Positions 46,080 to 57,767 of a stretch of 64,000 bases of DNA are shown one piece after another. The stretch is from positions 7,677,001 to 7,741,000 of the forward strand of contig NC_135386.1 of assembly GCF_049243985.1 (NCBI RefSeq). Reading direction: 5' to 3'. Positions within the stretch are counted from its first letter, which is position 1; every line of letters begins with the position of its first letter. The notes below the pieces were generated by a model that saw only the letters and a list, made by a program, of their open reading frames with translations, was not told the origin of the DNA and made no database searches. Origin of the DNA: Paroedura picta. Taxonomy: Eukaryota; Chordata; Lepidosauria; Squamata; Gekkonidae. Made by a program: the position numbers and the translations under genes.

Positions 46080-47395
46080 ACAGGGAAGAATATTACCCCA
46101 CTCAACGCTACCTCTAAAGGGGGGAAGGAAGAAGGGTTAAGATGACTCGAGTTGTTGCTTAATGCTTATTTCCCACATGCTCAGCATTCATTAATTCTGT
46201 TTAAAAAAATGTTTCTATGCAATCCGGCAGGTCTGGAGGTACAAACTGCTAATCATATTATAGAAATACGTGTGACGACGTCCCTGGTTAATGTCTACAC
46301 GGCTCTAATGAGAAGCAGAGGGATCAGGCCCGGGGGAAACACGTTCCCTCAATGCACGCTTGTGACTTGGAATGCCATTGTGCCAGACATGCACAGAGGG
46401 GCTGTTCCTGGCAGAACCAGGGTGTGTTTATTTTTCCTTTAACCTCTTTTCTCTCACTTAACGGTCTGAATCACGCCACTGACAGAGGTCATTCCCATGC
46501 TTTGTTCGAGGCGGCTGCTAAGCAACGGCCCCAGCGTGTTCTCCATGCGCTGCCGAGGACGCTTGACAAGCGGGGCACACCCAGAGAGCTTGGAAACACA
46601 CCGCTCCTTCCAGAAAACCTGAGATCCCACATAACTATGTACCGGGGGTGTGATTAGGCTTCGAGGCTGGCCTCGAAAGAAACGGATATTCTCATGGAGG
46701 CCTTGTGAGGTTGCCGAGGGAACTGAGTTGTGAATGGTGATTTGCCCTTCTACGATCGTTGTGTTTGGGCCTGAAGCCTCCTCGTCTCTCCCCTTGCACG
46801 GTTGGGCTGAAAATACACACTGAGAGCCCTGATGCAAGGCATCCGGTGAACCGTTTTGTGAGGAGGAGAGAGCCAGGGGGAGGGACTTTGTTGGAACCGC
46901 AACAATGGGAATGCACAGGTCTTTTTCGCTAGCATTGCAGATTGTTCGCAAGAGTGTAGCGCTTTTCGGAGGGTGAATCCACTTTTCCCGATTTCCAAGC
47001 GCTACAACGAATTGCGGGACTGTTTCAGGAGTGCGGCAGATTGTGTGCGACGTCTTGCGGAACAGCAAATTAGTAGCGTTTACAATTTGCAAGCCTTCTG
47101 CTACATTGAAGTCGTGCGGAATGGCCCTAAGTATGTCCTCTGAGACATGGCCAACTTTGGAGCCCCCTTCAAAAATTATATTAGGACAAGTACTTGTTAG
47201 TGTTACTGCTTATTTGGGAATCGTCCCACTTTGGGGAGATTTTTCAGTGAGGCACTGTGAGCACATTCGAGGACTTCTGAAAACCTGACATTCAGATTCT
47301 TAAGTGCCTGGTGATAGTATCAGAACGCTTTTTGCCATCTGATTAACTGTAATGTATGGGGTGTTTTTAGGGGGGTTTACTTTATTTTATTGTAC
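46080..47395. other. Intergenic unique sequence with a long open frame
   Basis: It is mostly single-copy-looking and moderately CpG-containing. It contains the 212-codon minus-strand frame listed separately. No known repeat was seen. Confidence 0.35.
46454..47092 (-). other. Long open frame of 212 codons, unrecognised
   Basis: This is the longest open frame in the window outside known genes, starting MQIVNATNLLFRKTSHTI. It resembles no family I know and shows no clear domain, membrane segment or repeat. The local sequence is moderately GC-rich and CpG-containing, which lengthens chance frames. It may be noise or part of a non-coding transcript. Confidence 0.12.
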
Positions 47396-47448
47396 TTTAT
47401 TGTTGTTGTGAACCGCCGCAGTATAAAAAAGAGGGCCGGTATAAAAAC

Positions 47449-47507
47449 AAACAAACAAACAAACAAACAAACAAACAAACAAACATACATACATACATAC
47501 ATACATA
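47449..47507 (+). repeat. (AAAC)n and (ATAC)n compound microsatellite
   Basis: About nine AAAC units pass into about six CATA units. It follows a LINE-like 3' end (tgaaccgccgcagtataaaa) at 47409. Confidence 0.95.
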
Positions 47508-48123
47508 TAATATTTGACAAAACGCATTAGAATAAGAGATCTGAAAGAGCTTGGTGGGATTGAAAATATAGGAAGTGTAACTGATTTAGCGTGTACATAA
47601 AAAAGATGGTTATATTATGGATGCTGAGACCAATCTATTTTTACCTTTTTTTTATTTGATTAGTCAACACTTCCTTGCTTGGATACCTGGGTTTATCAAG
47701 GCAGGTGACCTGACAAAGGTTTACCATTACCACGCTCCAGCATAGGGGAACACAGAAGAGACAGATTGTCTGGATTTGAGCCTAAAGTTAATGAGGCCAT
47801 TCATTCAGAACCAATGTCCAAATCCAGCATGTTCATGGAGGGTCGATTTACATGCTAACTCTGAAAAATAAAATAGATCTCAGATCTTTGACCAATCACA
47901 ACCTCTGTAGCTGTGTAGATGGACTCTTTGAACACAGTTAATGGGCACCCCCTGCCCCCCGGCCAGGAGGAAACCTGATGGGTGGTCCAATTCCAGACTG
48001 CTGAGAATTATGGGAATGGTATCAAGATATATCTTCATTTGTAGGCAACATAACAGTCAAGGGCTGGAGGGGTAAGATGGGATGATAATGTGTATACAGC
48101 ACACTCAAGACTTCACAGAATTG

Positions 48124-48312
48124 AGGGATGCCACCCTCCAGGTGGAACCTGGGGATCTCCCGGAATTGCAGCTCATCTCCCGGCTACAGAGATCAGTTCC
48201 CCTGGAGAAAATGGATATCTTGGAGGGACATTGTACCCTGCTGAGGTCCCTGCCTGCCCTAAGCCACCCCCAAATCTCCTGGCGTTCCCCAACTTGGAAC
48301 TGGGAACCCTAC
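48124..48312. mobile_element. Non-autonomous DNA element, agatcagttcccctggag family
   Basis: It reads gggatgccaccctccaggtg, then agatcagttcccctggagaa and gctgaggtccctgcctgccc, and ends ttggaactgggaaccct. The ends are inverted repeats of the AGGGTTGCCA type. Confidence 0.65.
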
Positions 48313-49068
48313 CCCTCACTGATGGCTGACTTGGCCGTCCTACTCATCTTCACTATTTCAGTTATCCTTACCGTAACCCTACCCAATAAGCCTCTTCCAA
48401 TTATCCTCTAGCATAAGAGCAAGAGGCAGAAGAGTCTCTGACCACCTACTCTGTAGCTGAAAAGGGATTTGACCCCAGGGAGTTCTTAGCCACTATATTG
48501 CAGTAGTAATCAGAGTAGCCCTTCTTCCCAAGTAATCATCATCTCCAATAAAAGGGAACGGTCCACACCCTCCAAGCGTTCCACAGGGACAGAGTTGTAA
48601 ATCCTTATTCTGGTATCAAAGGCCAGCAAGGTCCGGGCCTCCCCCCACGATGCACACTGCTAAAGATTTTTTGCTTTGCTGCAGATACTTGATTCCTCTG
48701 AAACAAGCTTATCAACCCTTCACTGGCTGAAAAAAATATAGGAGGGTCTTTCGTTTAAGAAGGGGGGGCACCATAATTGCCCAACTATGTCCTATAATGA
48801 GTTGAAAGAAAGGCAGAGGTAAAATTGGCAGGTTGTCCTTAAAGTGGTGCCTCAATATTCATGTTTCACATCAAGGTTCGGCTGCATGTGCCCCCCAAAC
48901 AGGAAGACCACACAGGCATATTCCTCAGAAATTTAACTGCGGGAGACAGTGGGGAAATCGCCACATGCTGACGCAATATATCCCCCAGCCAAGTTGTCCC
49001 TGTCTAAAAGTTACAACCTCCCATCTTTTCCATGGGCAGGTCAGCCAACCAAAAGGAACTACCTAGAG

Positions 49069-49186
49069 CAGGAGTGGCCAAACTGTGGCTCTCCAGAGGC
49101 CCATGGACTACAATTCCCATGCTGCTGGCATGGGCTCATGGGATTTGTAGTCCATGGACACCTCAAGAGCCAGTTTGGCCACCCTT
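49069..49186. mobile_element. Related hAT-like MITE (gtggccaaactgtggctc ends)
   Basis: The tips caggagtggccaaactgtgg and agccagtttggccaccctt are inverted repeats. The inner ggactacaattcccat is shared with the main MITE family. I saw no clear target duplication. Confidence 0.75.
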
Positions 49187-49329
49187 ATCCCAGAAGGACA
49201 GTCCTGGCTGGGACTCCACATTTACAAGCGCTGGGCCCTTTGGGAGAGTAGATGCTAACAGCAGAGAGTCCATCACCCCAATGTTCATCGGAAGCCCCCT
49301 GGCTCTAATAGCCAAGCGTATTTAAAAGG

Positions 49330-49686
49330 GTGCCTTATAGAGGATGGAGCAGAGTTGTTCTCTCTTGCCCCGGAAGGATGGACCAGAACCAATGGGATGA
49401 AATTAATTCAAAAGAAATTCCGTCTCAACATCCGGAAGAAGTTCCTGACCGTTAGAGCGGTTCCTCAGTGGAACAGGCTTCCTCGGGAGGTGGTGGGTTC
49501 TCCATCTTTGGAAATGTTTAAACAGAGGCTGGAGAGCCATCTGACGGGGAGGCTGATTCCGTGAAGGCTCAAGGGGGTGGCAGGTTACAGTGGAGGAACG
49601 ATAGGGTTGTGAGTGTCCTGCATAGTGCAGGAGGGGTTGGACTAGATGACCCATGAGGTACCTTCCAATTCTACGATTCTATGAGG
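49330..49686 (+). mobile_element. CR1 LINE, end of ORF2 and 3' UTR
   Basis: The frame reads RTNGMKLIQKKFRLNIRKKF, then VPQWNRLPREVVGSPSLEMF and KQRLESHLTGRLIP. It ends with the CR1 tail ctacgattctatga. Confidence 0.92.
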
Positions 49687-49689
49687 CTT

Positions 49690-51560
49690 GAACTCCTTGA
49701 CAGTAAATCAGGAAAGGACATATCACTCAGGCAGAGAATCTTTGCACCAGGTCTTGGAAGCATAATGTGCAGAACTGCACTAACTCCATCAGAATGCGCT
49801 GTGCTAACAGGACAACATGTCTCTCTGGGGGACATCTCTCTTGCGCTCTCTTTGGCCCCACGCACAATTCTTGAGGCTCCGTTGCCACCTCTCCACCACC
49901 CAGTCCAAATTTCTCTGTTACTATAGGAGCCCATTGTTGATCCTGGATCCACCCTTGGGTTTTTTTATCCCCCTCCCCTTTTGTCATCTTTCCCATGAAC
50001 TAACGAGCCACAGCGGATTTGAAAGCATGAGCAGATGGGAGCGTCCGACCAAGATCTTTCATGTTCCGTTGCCATTTGCTTCCCACCCTAATAATTTAGA
50101 GCTGTTAACATATCAAAAAGCGCGTGGGGAGGGGGGCGGAGTGGGAGAGAAACAGACAAGAAACCTCTCTCCTCCCCATCACTTTCGTTAGCGAGACGTT
50201 TGCAAAGGGAGCCCTATGAGTAATAGGACTAGCGCGTCTTGTTAGCTGCCTAACACATGGTCTCAATTATGAAGGATATAAGGAGGAAAGAGCTCGAAGA
50301 AGGTATGAGTTATTTGTCTGGGTCTCCTCCTTGAAAGGCATGCTTTCCCTCATGGCGGCGTATTCATTTCTGCACCGCAGTTTATATTATCCCGTTCAGA
50401 GTTGCGCGATGCCGGCATTCTTATCAAGGGCTGGGCTCGCAAGAGATTAGCCCTGCTTACATAGTTGTGAAACGGGCCCGGAAAATTAAACTGACCTCTT
50501 CTCTCCCCCTCCTCCCTTACCCCAGTCCTCAGATTCCAAAGAAAACATCTCCCAACAATGGTACCCATCCCTGTCCGCCTTACTGACAGCTTAGTCTGGG
50601 ATTTCATGGAACTACAGTCCTTACTAGGCCCGCTGAGAAGGAAACGTAATCTAGTTTGCTGATGTAGTTCTCCGTCCCCAGCGGGCCTTTTGGAGAGGGG
50701 TGTATTGCTATCGACTCCTGCTTTTCGGTTGGTAATGAAAACAGCCCCGGCAGCCAACATAAAATGAGTAGGACTTGGCTCTGGTCTGGCTTAGCTTCCT
50801 TTTCCCTGCAGAATTCAAGGGAGAGTCTGTTATCTCTCAGCACAAATCAGGTAGCGTGTTCAAGGGGAAGCCTTTGTGCTAAGCTGACAGATTCTCGGGA
50901 CTCTGCAGCAGTCAGGAATTGCTCCTCAACCTTGCTGGGAACTCGGTATCGTCCCATTTTGGAGGGCCTGAAGCTGTTCCCGGATGCACATAGCAGACAG
51001 CAACGTCATTGCAAAGGAAAATCCAAGGAATGGTCATTAGGAATCAAAGCGCACATAGCTAACAGTAACTCTGCAACATTCTGGGTGGTTGTTGGGATTC
51101 CATTGAAAATGGCCTTCCCACAGCAGCCAATCCCATTGTACTGTACACTCAAGAAGGTTGGGGACCTCATGTTTCTTGGCCCTCAGAAAGGGGTCGTCTC
51201 ACTCAGTTGCTACCTAGGGCTGATGCAGATGCATCCACCCAAGTGACTTGAATCTTGGGAGACAACAGACAGGAGAACAAAGATATTGGAGGCAGAGGAC
51301 AAGGTAGTACAGATACATCCAGGCATGGTCTAAGCTAGGCTTGCTCCAGTATGTAAGAACACTGTTGAATCAGACAAGTCAAGTCTAGCTTCCTGTTTCA
51401 ACAGTAGCCAACCAGTTGACCTGGAAGGCCAACGTACAGGGCATATAGACACCAGTGTTGCCCTCAGCACAGCATAAAAGGCCCAGGTCTGACATGGAAA
51501 CATAGTTTGGGGGTAATAATATACTGGAATCTCAAAAAGGCCTTGTCCCCATTTTCCTCT
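49690..51560. other. Intergenic unique sequence
   Basis: I see no recognised repeat or gene. A short palindromic stretch near 50620-50690 (gcccgctgagaag, and agcgggcc downstream) is the only structure noted. Confidence 0.35.
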
Positions 51561-51592
51561 CAGCTCTCCATCCTAAAGTGGTTCCTTAAGCT

Positions 51593-51853
51593 ATGAGTTT
51601 TCTAGCTGAAGACCTGGATAATTCATGCTCATCAAACTGTGACGACAGTTCATATACTTCAGTTGGGACAGTGGTGGATCAACATTTTCAGTCTGACCCT
51701 TTCAAGAGGAAAGCTGCAAATGCTAAATCAGGCGGAGGACTTCAGGGAGTGATGGAATTTCCCACCCACGTTGCTTCCCTGTCAGATATGAGCAAATACA
51801 GACAGATGGGACGGTTTGTAGCGTCTACAATTAGAGAAAGAACCTATCCCTAG
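51593..51853 (+). CDS. Unidentified 86-codon ORF with acceptor-like site and AATAAA
   Basis: The frame opens with ATG directly after an in-frame TAA and encodes MSFLAEDLDNSCSSNC, then a serine-rich stretch, DPFKRKAANAKSGGGLQGVM and YRQMGRFVASTIRERTYP. I do not recognise the family. A plausible splice acceptor (ttttcctctcag, ending 51562) lies 30 bases upstream, and AATAAA (51915-51920) lies 62 bases after the stop. It could therefore be a last exon, a small gene or a retrocopy. No poly(A) tail or flanking duplication is obvious. Mammals have no well-known coding gene between DUT and FBN1. It could also be chance. Confidence 0.3.
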   Translation: MSFLAEDLDNSCSSNCDDSSYTSVGTVVDQHFQSDPFKRKAANAKSGGGLQGVMEFPTHVASLSDMSKYRQMGRFVASTIRERTYP

Positions 51854-51983
51854 GCTACTATGAATATTTTCTAATCTCAGTCACATGAATATATACCAAT
51901 TCTGAATTGTGCAAAATAAAGTAAGGTAAAAAGTCTCTTTGTTCTTTGTTTCTTTATTGCTCAAGTAGAATCCAACCAAAACG

Positions 51984-52082
51984 GTTTCTAGATATGTCCA
52001 GTTTCAAAGGGTAATTTTCCTCAGTGGAAAAGGACAACCATTGACGGAAATTACCCTTTAAAAACAGGACATATCTAGAAAC
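51984..52082. repeat. Inverted repeat of about 99 bases
   Basis: The arms GTTTCTAGATATGTCC (51984-51999) and GGACATATCTAGAAAC (52067-52082) are perfect complements. Inner pieces aaagggtaatttt and ggaaattacccttt are also complementary. It directly abuts the next element. Confidence 0.85.
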
Positions 52083-52153
52083 TAGGGTTTCGTGAAAACC
52101 TGGGGTTTTTTGACAGCCCTGGAAGGGTTTCCTGAATGGGCGGAAGTTAATTT

Positions 52154-52213
52154 ATGTATGTATGTGTGTGTGTGTGTGTGTGTGTACACACACACACACA
52201 CACACACATACAT

Positions 52214-52244
<31 letters not shown>

Positions 52245-52272
52245 CATACATACATACATACATACATACATT
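52154..52272 (+). repeat. Compound (TG)n/(CA)n/(CATA)n microsatellite
   Basis: TATG and TG units invert into CA and CATA units, making the tract self-complementary. It resumes at 52551-52592 after the SINE. Confidence 0.95.
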
Positions 52273-52276
52273 AAAA

Positions 52277-52550
52277 AAAGTAAAGGTATCCCCTGTGCAA
52301 GCACCGGTTCATGTCTGACCCTTGGGGTGACGCCCTCTAGCGTTTTCATGGCAGACTCAATACGGGGTGGTTTGCCAGTGCCTTCCCCAGTCATTACCGT
52401 TTACCCCCCAGCAAGCTGGGGACTCATTTTACCAACCTCAGAAGGATGGAAGGCTGAGTCGACCTTGACCCAGCTGCTGGGATCAAACTCCCAGCCTCAT
52501 GGACAAGGCTTTCAGACGGCTGCCTTACCACTCTGCGCCACAAGAGGCTC
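52277..52550 (-). mobile_element. Sauria SINE inside the CATA microsatellite
   Basis: Reverse orientation, from gtaaaggtatcccctgtgca to gcgccacaagaggctc, with CATA repeats on both sides. Confidence 0.95.
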
Positions 52551-52744
52551 ACATACATACATACATACATACATGCATACATGCATACATACACATATAT
52601 ATAGCCAATGATGGGGGTGGGGAAGGGGCTCCGGGTGGGCATATACACAGCTATACTTTCTAACCCTATTCTACATGAACATGTAGAATGGGATTTCACA
52701 AAGCCTGAAGAATGTTTCAGTAAAAATGTTAAGAAAGGCTGCCT

Positions 52745-53915
52745 GCACTTGGTTAATTGATTTCATTATTTCCCTCCCAAGCCAACTCAGACATTGTAAG
52801 TCAGTCAGGTTGGGAGAAGAATGATAACATTAGAGGTAGGGACAAAGTTTGGGTCCAGTGGCCCTTTTAAGACCGGCAAAGGTCTATTCAAGGCATAATC
52901 ACACTCTTCAAATACAATGAAAGAATGGGAATGCTAAGCTAAAACACTTTCCATAGCTCTTCCCTATCACGGATCGCAGCAATACATTGTGGTGCTTTAA
53001 CACTGCAGTCTATGGCATTCACACAAAGATTGGGACAGCCAGAAAATCAACTCTTCGTCACAGGTGCGCAGGGTCATGCTGCATAAACTACAACAAAACA
53101 GGACCGGACAGAGTATATAGTGACTGGTGCACTGAGAGCCAGCGAAACAGAAATCAACAAGCAAGCAGATGTGGAGAGGAGACCATCAGACAGATGTGAA
53201 TTCTGGGCATGTTCCGTTTTAGGGTCTGAGGAAGGCGTTTCGCAGGCCAGCGTGAAAAGATGAATTGTTATACAGATGCTTACAGCTGGATGAAACCACA
53301 TAATACATAAATAAAAGGAGTTCACTGCAGGAAACGCAGCACAAAACAAAGGGAAAAAGGAGGAGCAATAACGTAAGCCAAACGTAACCATTATAGACAC
53401 GGACATCAATGTATTGAAAGAGAGCAGTAAATGTTGGCCAAAATGTCCCAAACTCTTCAGAAGCAACATTTTCATAGCGAAAATCTAATTTACTGAAAAT
53501 GCAGTGTAGTGCTCTTTATCGCTCCCAACTGCCTTCCACTCAACTGGTACACACAAAAGTATTTTGTTACGACTTCAGCTAAATCGTTTAGCCAAAGCAT
53601 CTTTGCCAAGGCATTTTCACATGTCTATGAGCTCTAGCTGCAAAATCTTGGCTCGAGCAACAACCCCCCAAAAAAGGATTGTGTTTGGTGGGCAGTTCGT
53701 GTATCTCCAGGGACGAGATTTCTTTTCCCATTGGCAGTTGACCATCCTGCCTTTGCAATATTGTTTTCTTAAACTTTGTTCTATTATATGCTGAACTCGC
53801 TCATGGACTTGAAACAATATTCAGTTGAGGGGAAGAGCAGGGGAGTGGTATTTGTCCCTGCAAAACCCATAGCTGACTCTCATCTTTTCTAACATGGTCA
53901 CCACCTTCCACCCAT
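52745..53915. other. Intergenic sequence, mostly unique
   Basis: Apart from a fragment of the palindromic aagctttcg family at 52848-52925 (gggtccagtggcccttttaa), I see nothing recognisable. Confidence 0.4.
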
Positions 53916-53920
53916 TGAGA

Positions 53921-54062
53921 GGCCCTGACCTGGATAGTCCAGGCTAGCCCAATCTTGGGAAGCTAAGTAGGGTCAGCCAAGCTTAACCACCAAGCAAGTC
54001 CAGAATTCCTAAGCCAAGGCAGCCACTGGCAAACTACTTCTTTTCATCTCTTGACCTGAAAA
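53921..54062 (+). mobile_element. 5S rRNA-derived SINE, degraded
   Basis: It starts ggccctgacctggatagtcc and retains the 5S box as gggaagctaagtagggtcag, then ggcagccactggcaaactac and catctcttgacctgaaaa. Confidence 0.8.
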
Positions 54063-54064
54063 AA

Positions 54065-55826
54065 ACGATGGCAGCCTTTTTCAACCTTTTGACCGTGGAG
54101 GAGTCCCTGAAATAATCTTTCAGATCTTGAGGAGCCCCAGAAGTGATGTCAGCTGGCCACCCCTTCCTGCCACGCCCCCAGAAGTGACATTACCACCCAT
54201 GTCAACAGACAGGTTCAAGGAGGGTGAGGAAGGGAGAGACAGCAGGAAGTTCAAGGTGGTAGATGTGCATGTTGCGCCCGTCCTAGGCATACTAACCACG
54301 AGAGAAATCCTACTCAGGAGGAGGGGAGGGGAGCAATGGAAACAGATGGTTCCCTAGCTCATGGCCAAGTCCATTAAGGCAGGAAGGGAAAGGCCGTGAG
54401 CCCTATCTGGCACTCCCACAGACCTCTGGTTAGTCTCCTATGCGGTCTCCACAAGCTGGCAGTGACTTGACAACAGTTTCCACCAACAGGTATTTCGTTT
54501 TGATGGAAAGAATTCAAGACAAGCCAGTGAGCACTGAATCAACTGCCTCAGAAGCAGCCTCAAGTTCCATTTTACGTATTGTGGTCTGTAACTTACCATT
54601 GCACTGACCATAGGTGGAAGCTTCCTTCAATTTTAAGTGGCTGACCAACAGAAGAGCCACTTCAAAGTTGGAGGAAGGCCCCACCAGCCTAAGGCAGGAC
54701 ATAAGCCATTCTAAGTACAGTTAGTATGTGAGAACTTCAATGTTTGAAACGTCCGACTCACAAAGTTGACCGTCTCTTTCTACCCTCTTGCAAGCATTCA
54801 ACCACCAAAGCCAAGCAGAGACCAAACAGCTATAAATATTGCCCTGGCAGGGTGTGAAACTCTACCAAAAACATTTCCATAGAAATTGGTTCAGAACTTG
54901 TCTTGAGAAGGTAAACAATTGCGGGCCTTTTAAAGTTCAGTATAAAAATGGAGGCTGTTGAAACAGTCCCACCTGCCAAAACATACATCAGCTGTAACAC
55001 TGATACCACAACAAATGAGCACAGCTTCTTTAGCAGCTTCCTGACCTTCGTGGCAGAACTTGGGACATCACTCTCTGCCAAAACAAAGAGAAGGAACTGC
55101 TGTACGTTGCCAAGGGGGGGAGGGGTCCTTGCAACAAAGAATAACGGCACAATTGTCTCTTTTTGGTGGTAAGAAGATCACAGCTTGTACACACCTGACA
55201 AAGGAGCATTGACACGGCTTAGGTGGATATCCTTAAACGTCAAGCAATTCTCCTGCTGCCTGATATTCCTCTCTCAGTGTGCCTGCTGGGAAATAACATG
55301 GAGTGGCAGGTATCAGGGACACAAGCAGGCATGGGTCTCTTTCTGCCCCCCCCCTGCCACCTGGGTGGCTGCCTCTGCCTGGGCATGCCACCACAGGGCT
55401 CTCATCCCCAGGCCCTTTAGGGGGGCCCCCAACTGGGGATGACCAGAATGCAAGCACAGCCTCACCCCCTAAAGGCCACCTATTTAGCTTTTGAAGTAGG
55501 ACAACTTTCTATATTTCATTTCAGTATTCTAATCTTGGTGATTTGTCCCCAGTGATACTTTTATGTATAGACTTGAGAAGATGAGGCAAGGTGGGATGAG
55601 ATGTTCTCCTGGCCTCAAAGGCGAAGGAACATCCATGGTAAGTGATCAATTATTGTTCTCCCTGTGAGGCAGGAGGATGTCTTGATGGGACTCGAAAGAG
55701 CAGTCCCCTCATTACTGGGAGGGTCATGGTCTTCTTTTGTCCATTACATGTTGCAGTACATGACATCCAAATGCTGCATCTGCAGAACTAACAGTGTGAA
55801 GCTTATAATGCTCAATAAATGTGGAC
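54065..55826. other. Intergenic unique sequence
   Basis: I see no recognised gene. A GC-rich stretch at 55330-55440 creates frames on both strands and is probably chance. Confidence 0.35.
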
Positions 55827-55828
55827 AA

Positions 55829-55898
55829 ATTTGCTGGCAGGGGCTGATGGGAATCATAGTCCATGGACATCTGGAGGGCTGCAGTTTGACTACCCCTG
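55829..55898. mobile_element. Right half of a hAT-like MITE
   Basis: It reads tttgctggcaggggctgatg then gtccatggacatctggaggg and gtttgactacccctg. The left arm is missing. Confidence 0.8.
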
Positions 55899-56431
55899 GC
55901 CTAGGCTAAGCCCTCTTAGCAAGTGAGCTTTAGTGGCTGTAGAAACTAGAGAAGGTAGCCTTGCCAACTTCTCCATCAAGGCAAGAAGAAGACTGACAAG
56001 GGTGCTTCCCACCACAGAGAAGACAGGAAATAAATTCAACTCCTGCCTCCCTAAGCATGTGGCAGGAAACACCCACTGAGATGTCCTCCTGCCTCCCGGG
56101 GAGAACATCGAGTTTCCCCTTCAGTCACCATGGCTCATACCCACTGATCAACCTCCATGATCAATGACTTATTTGTCCATAGATTGCAAAGCATGTTCAA
56201 ACAGAGCATACCAAACTGAGCACCACGGCTATGCTTTGCAGTAATCCACACCTCGGGGTACAGTGCTTTTCAACAGAGACAAATTCCCACAAGCAGCTGC
56301 TGTTATAAAAGGTACAAAGCCAAAACACACACATATCAAATGGCTTAGCTCTTTTAAGATCGTTGCACAGACATGACCCAAGAAATGTACAATAAGCAGC
56401 TGAAACCACATCACTCAGTCAAGCTAACCTG

Positions 56432-56630
56432 CAGGGCTGCCAGCTTCCCAGTGGGCCCGGAGAACTCCTGATATTACAGATGAGCTCCAGCAACAGAGAT
56501 CAGTTCCCCTGGAGAAAATGGCTGCTCTGGAGGGTGGGCTCTGGAATTATACCATATTGAAGCTCTCACCTGCCCTAGGCTCTACTCCTACAGTCTCTAG
56601 GTTTTTCCCAAACCAGAGTTGGCAATCCTA
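56432..56630. mobile_element. Non-autonomous DNA element, agatcagttcccctggag family
   Basis: It begins cagggctgccagcttcccag, contains acagagatcagttcccctgg and ctgctctggagggtgggctc, and ends agttggcaatccta. The tips are inverted repeats. Confidence 0.7.
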
Positions 56631-56654
56631 CTAACCCATGATGCAATCCTAACC

Positions 56655-56978
56655 CATGAAACCCTGGGGTTTCTTGGTGGCGCTAGAAAGGTTTCCCAAA
56701 TAGGTGGGAATTACTTAATTTTTAACATATTTTTAAAATTTGTTAAACATTTATCAGGTGACATGACCATGTGTGGTCATGTTGACCTGCCCCCCCTCCC
56801 AAAATGGCCAATGATAGGCCTGGAGGGGGAGGGAAGGGGAGGAGCCCTGGGTGGGTGTGTCCACAGCTCTGCTTTCCAACTATATTCTGGACAATTGTGC
56901 CACTCCTTGGGTTTCTTTAAGCCTGGAGAATGTTTCAGGGTTTTCTCAATAGTAAAATCGTTGAGAAAGGCTGCCATA
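56655..56978. mobile_element. Non-autonomous DNA transposon, gggtttcttg family
   Basis: It reads catgaaaccctggggtttct to gttttctcaatagtaaaatc, gttgagaaaggctg. A second copy of the family's right part follows directly. Confidence 0.75.
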
Positions 56979-57172
56979 TATGGTCATGTCAAACAAAAAT
57001 GGCCAATGATGGGCCTGGAGGGGGTGGGAAGGGGAGGGGCCCCAGGTGGGCGTGTCCACAGCTCTGCTTCCCAACCGTATTCCACAAGATTGCTCCAGTT
57101 CTGGGGTTTCTTGAAACCTGAAGAAGGTTTCAGGCAATACCCAATGGTTAAAAAGTTGAGAAACGCTGCCTT
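56979..57172. mobile_element. Second, 5'-shortened copy of the gggtttcttg family
   Basis: It repeats the section ggccaatgatgggcctggag to aaaaagttgagaaacgctgc immediately after the preceding copy. It is either a partial duplication or a second insertion. Confidence 0.7.
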
Positions 57173-57767
57173 AGGTGATAGTCAAACATCTTGTTAACCT
57201 GCTTTACTGACAACAGTGGGCCAAGTTTGTCAAGCATGATGTTTTCAAGTTGGCATGTTAAATACAATCCATGTGCAGTATATTAGAGGAAGTACAAGTG
57301 ATCCAGCAGGCACCAACATTTTTGCACACTCTGAAATCAAAGCGGATGAACTACTGGGAAAGTGAATGGGTGCACATTTTTGCACACTGCTATGCCTGAA
57401 GATTTGGACCAGGCTGAAAGAAACCATATGTAATTTGTTGATTGCCACCTGAAAAGAGGTAGAAGAGTAGTGAGGTCACATCTGAAAAGAAATGGTTATT
57501 TAGAATATGGAATATTACAGGCATGGCAAAAAGAACCACCTGTTTCATAATTGGAAAGGTGCCAACGTTACCTTTATATATTGCTCTTCATGCTTCAGTC
57601 ATCGACATTAATTCCTTGAGAACTCTACTAGGCTAGTCTTGCTACCGGGATCTCAATGATATTCCAATATCAAAATAAGGCGGCTCTTAATAAATTGTTT
57701 GGGACAAAAAATGGCAGAGAATTTGGAATATCTCTGTTACGAATTATACAGAGGCTATGCCATATAT

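Larger units (their letters stand above)
52083..52742. mobile_element. gggtttcttg-family element split by a microsatellite and a SINE
   Basis: The left part, agggtttcgtgaaaacctgg to cggaagttaattta (52083-52153), and the right part, gccaatgatgggggtgggga to gttaagaaaggctg (52602-52742), are one element. The middle has been replaced by (TG)n, (CA)n and (CATA)n runs, and a Sauria SINE lies inside the CATA run. Confidence 0.8.

Noticed and set aside
52082-52611. Frames on both strands rich in Thr-His or Tyr-Val-Cys repeats
   Set aside because: They are translations of the CATA/TG microsatellite and a Sauria SINE, not proteins.
55233-55457. Overlapping frames in the GC-rich patch at 55.3 kb
   Set aside because: Proline/glycine-rich frames on both strands with no splice or poly(A) context, best explained by composition.
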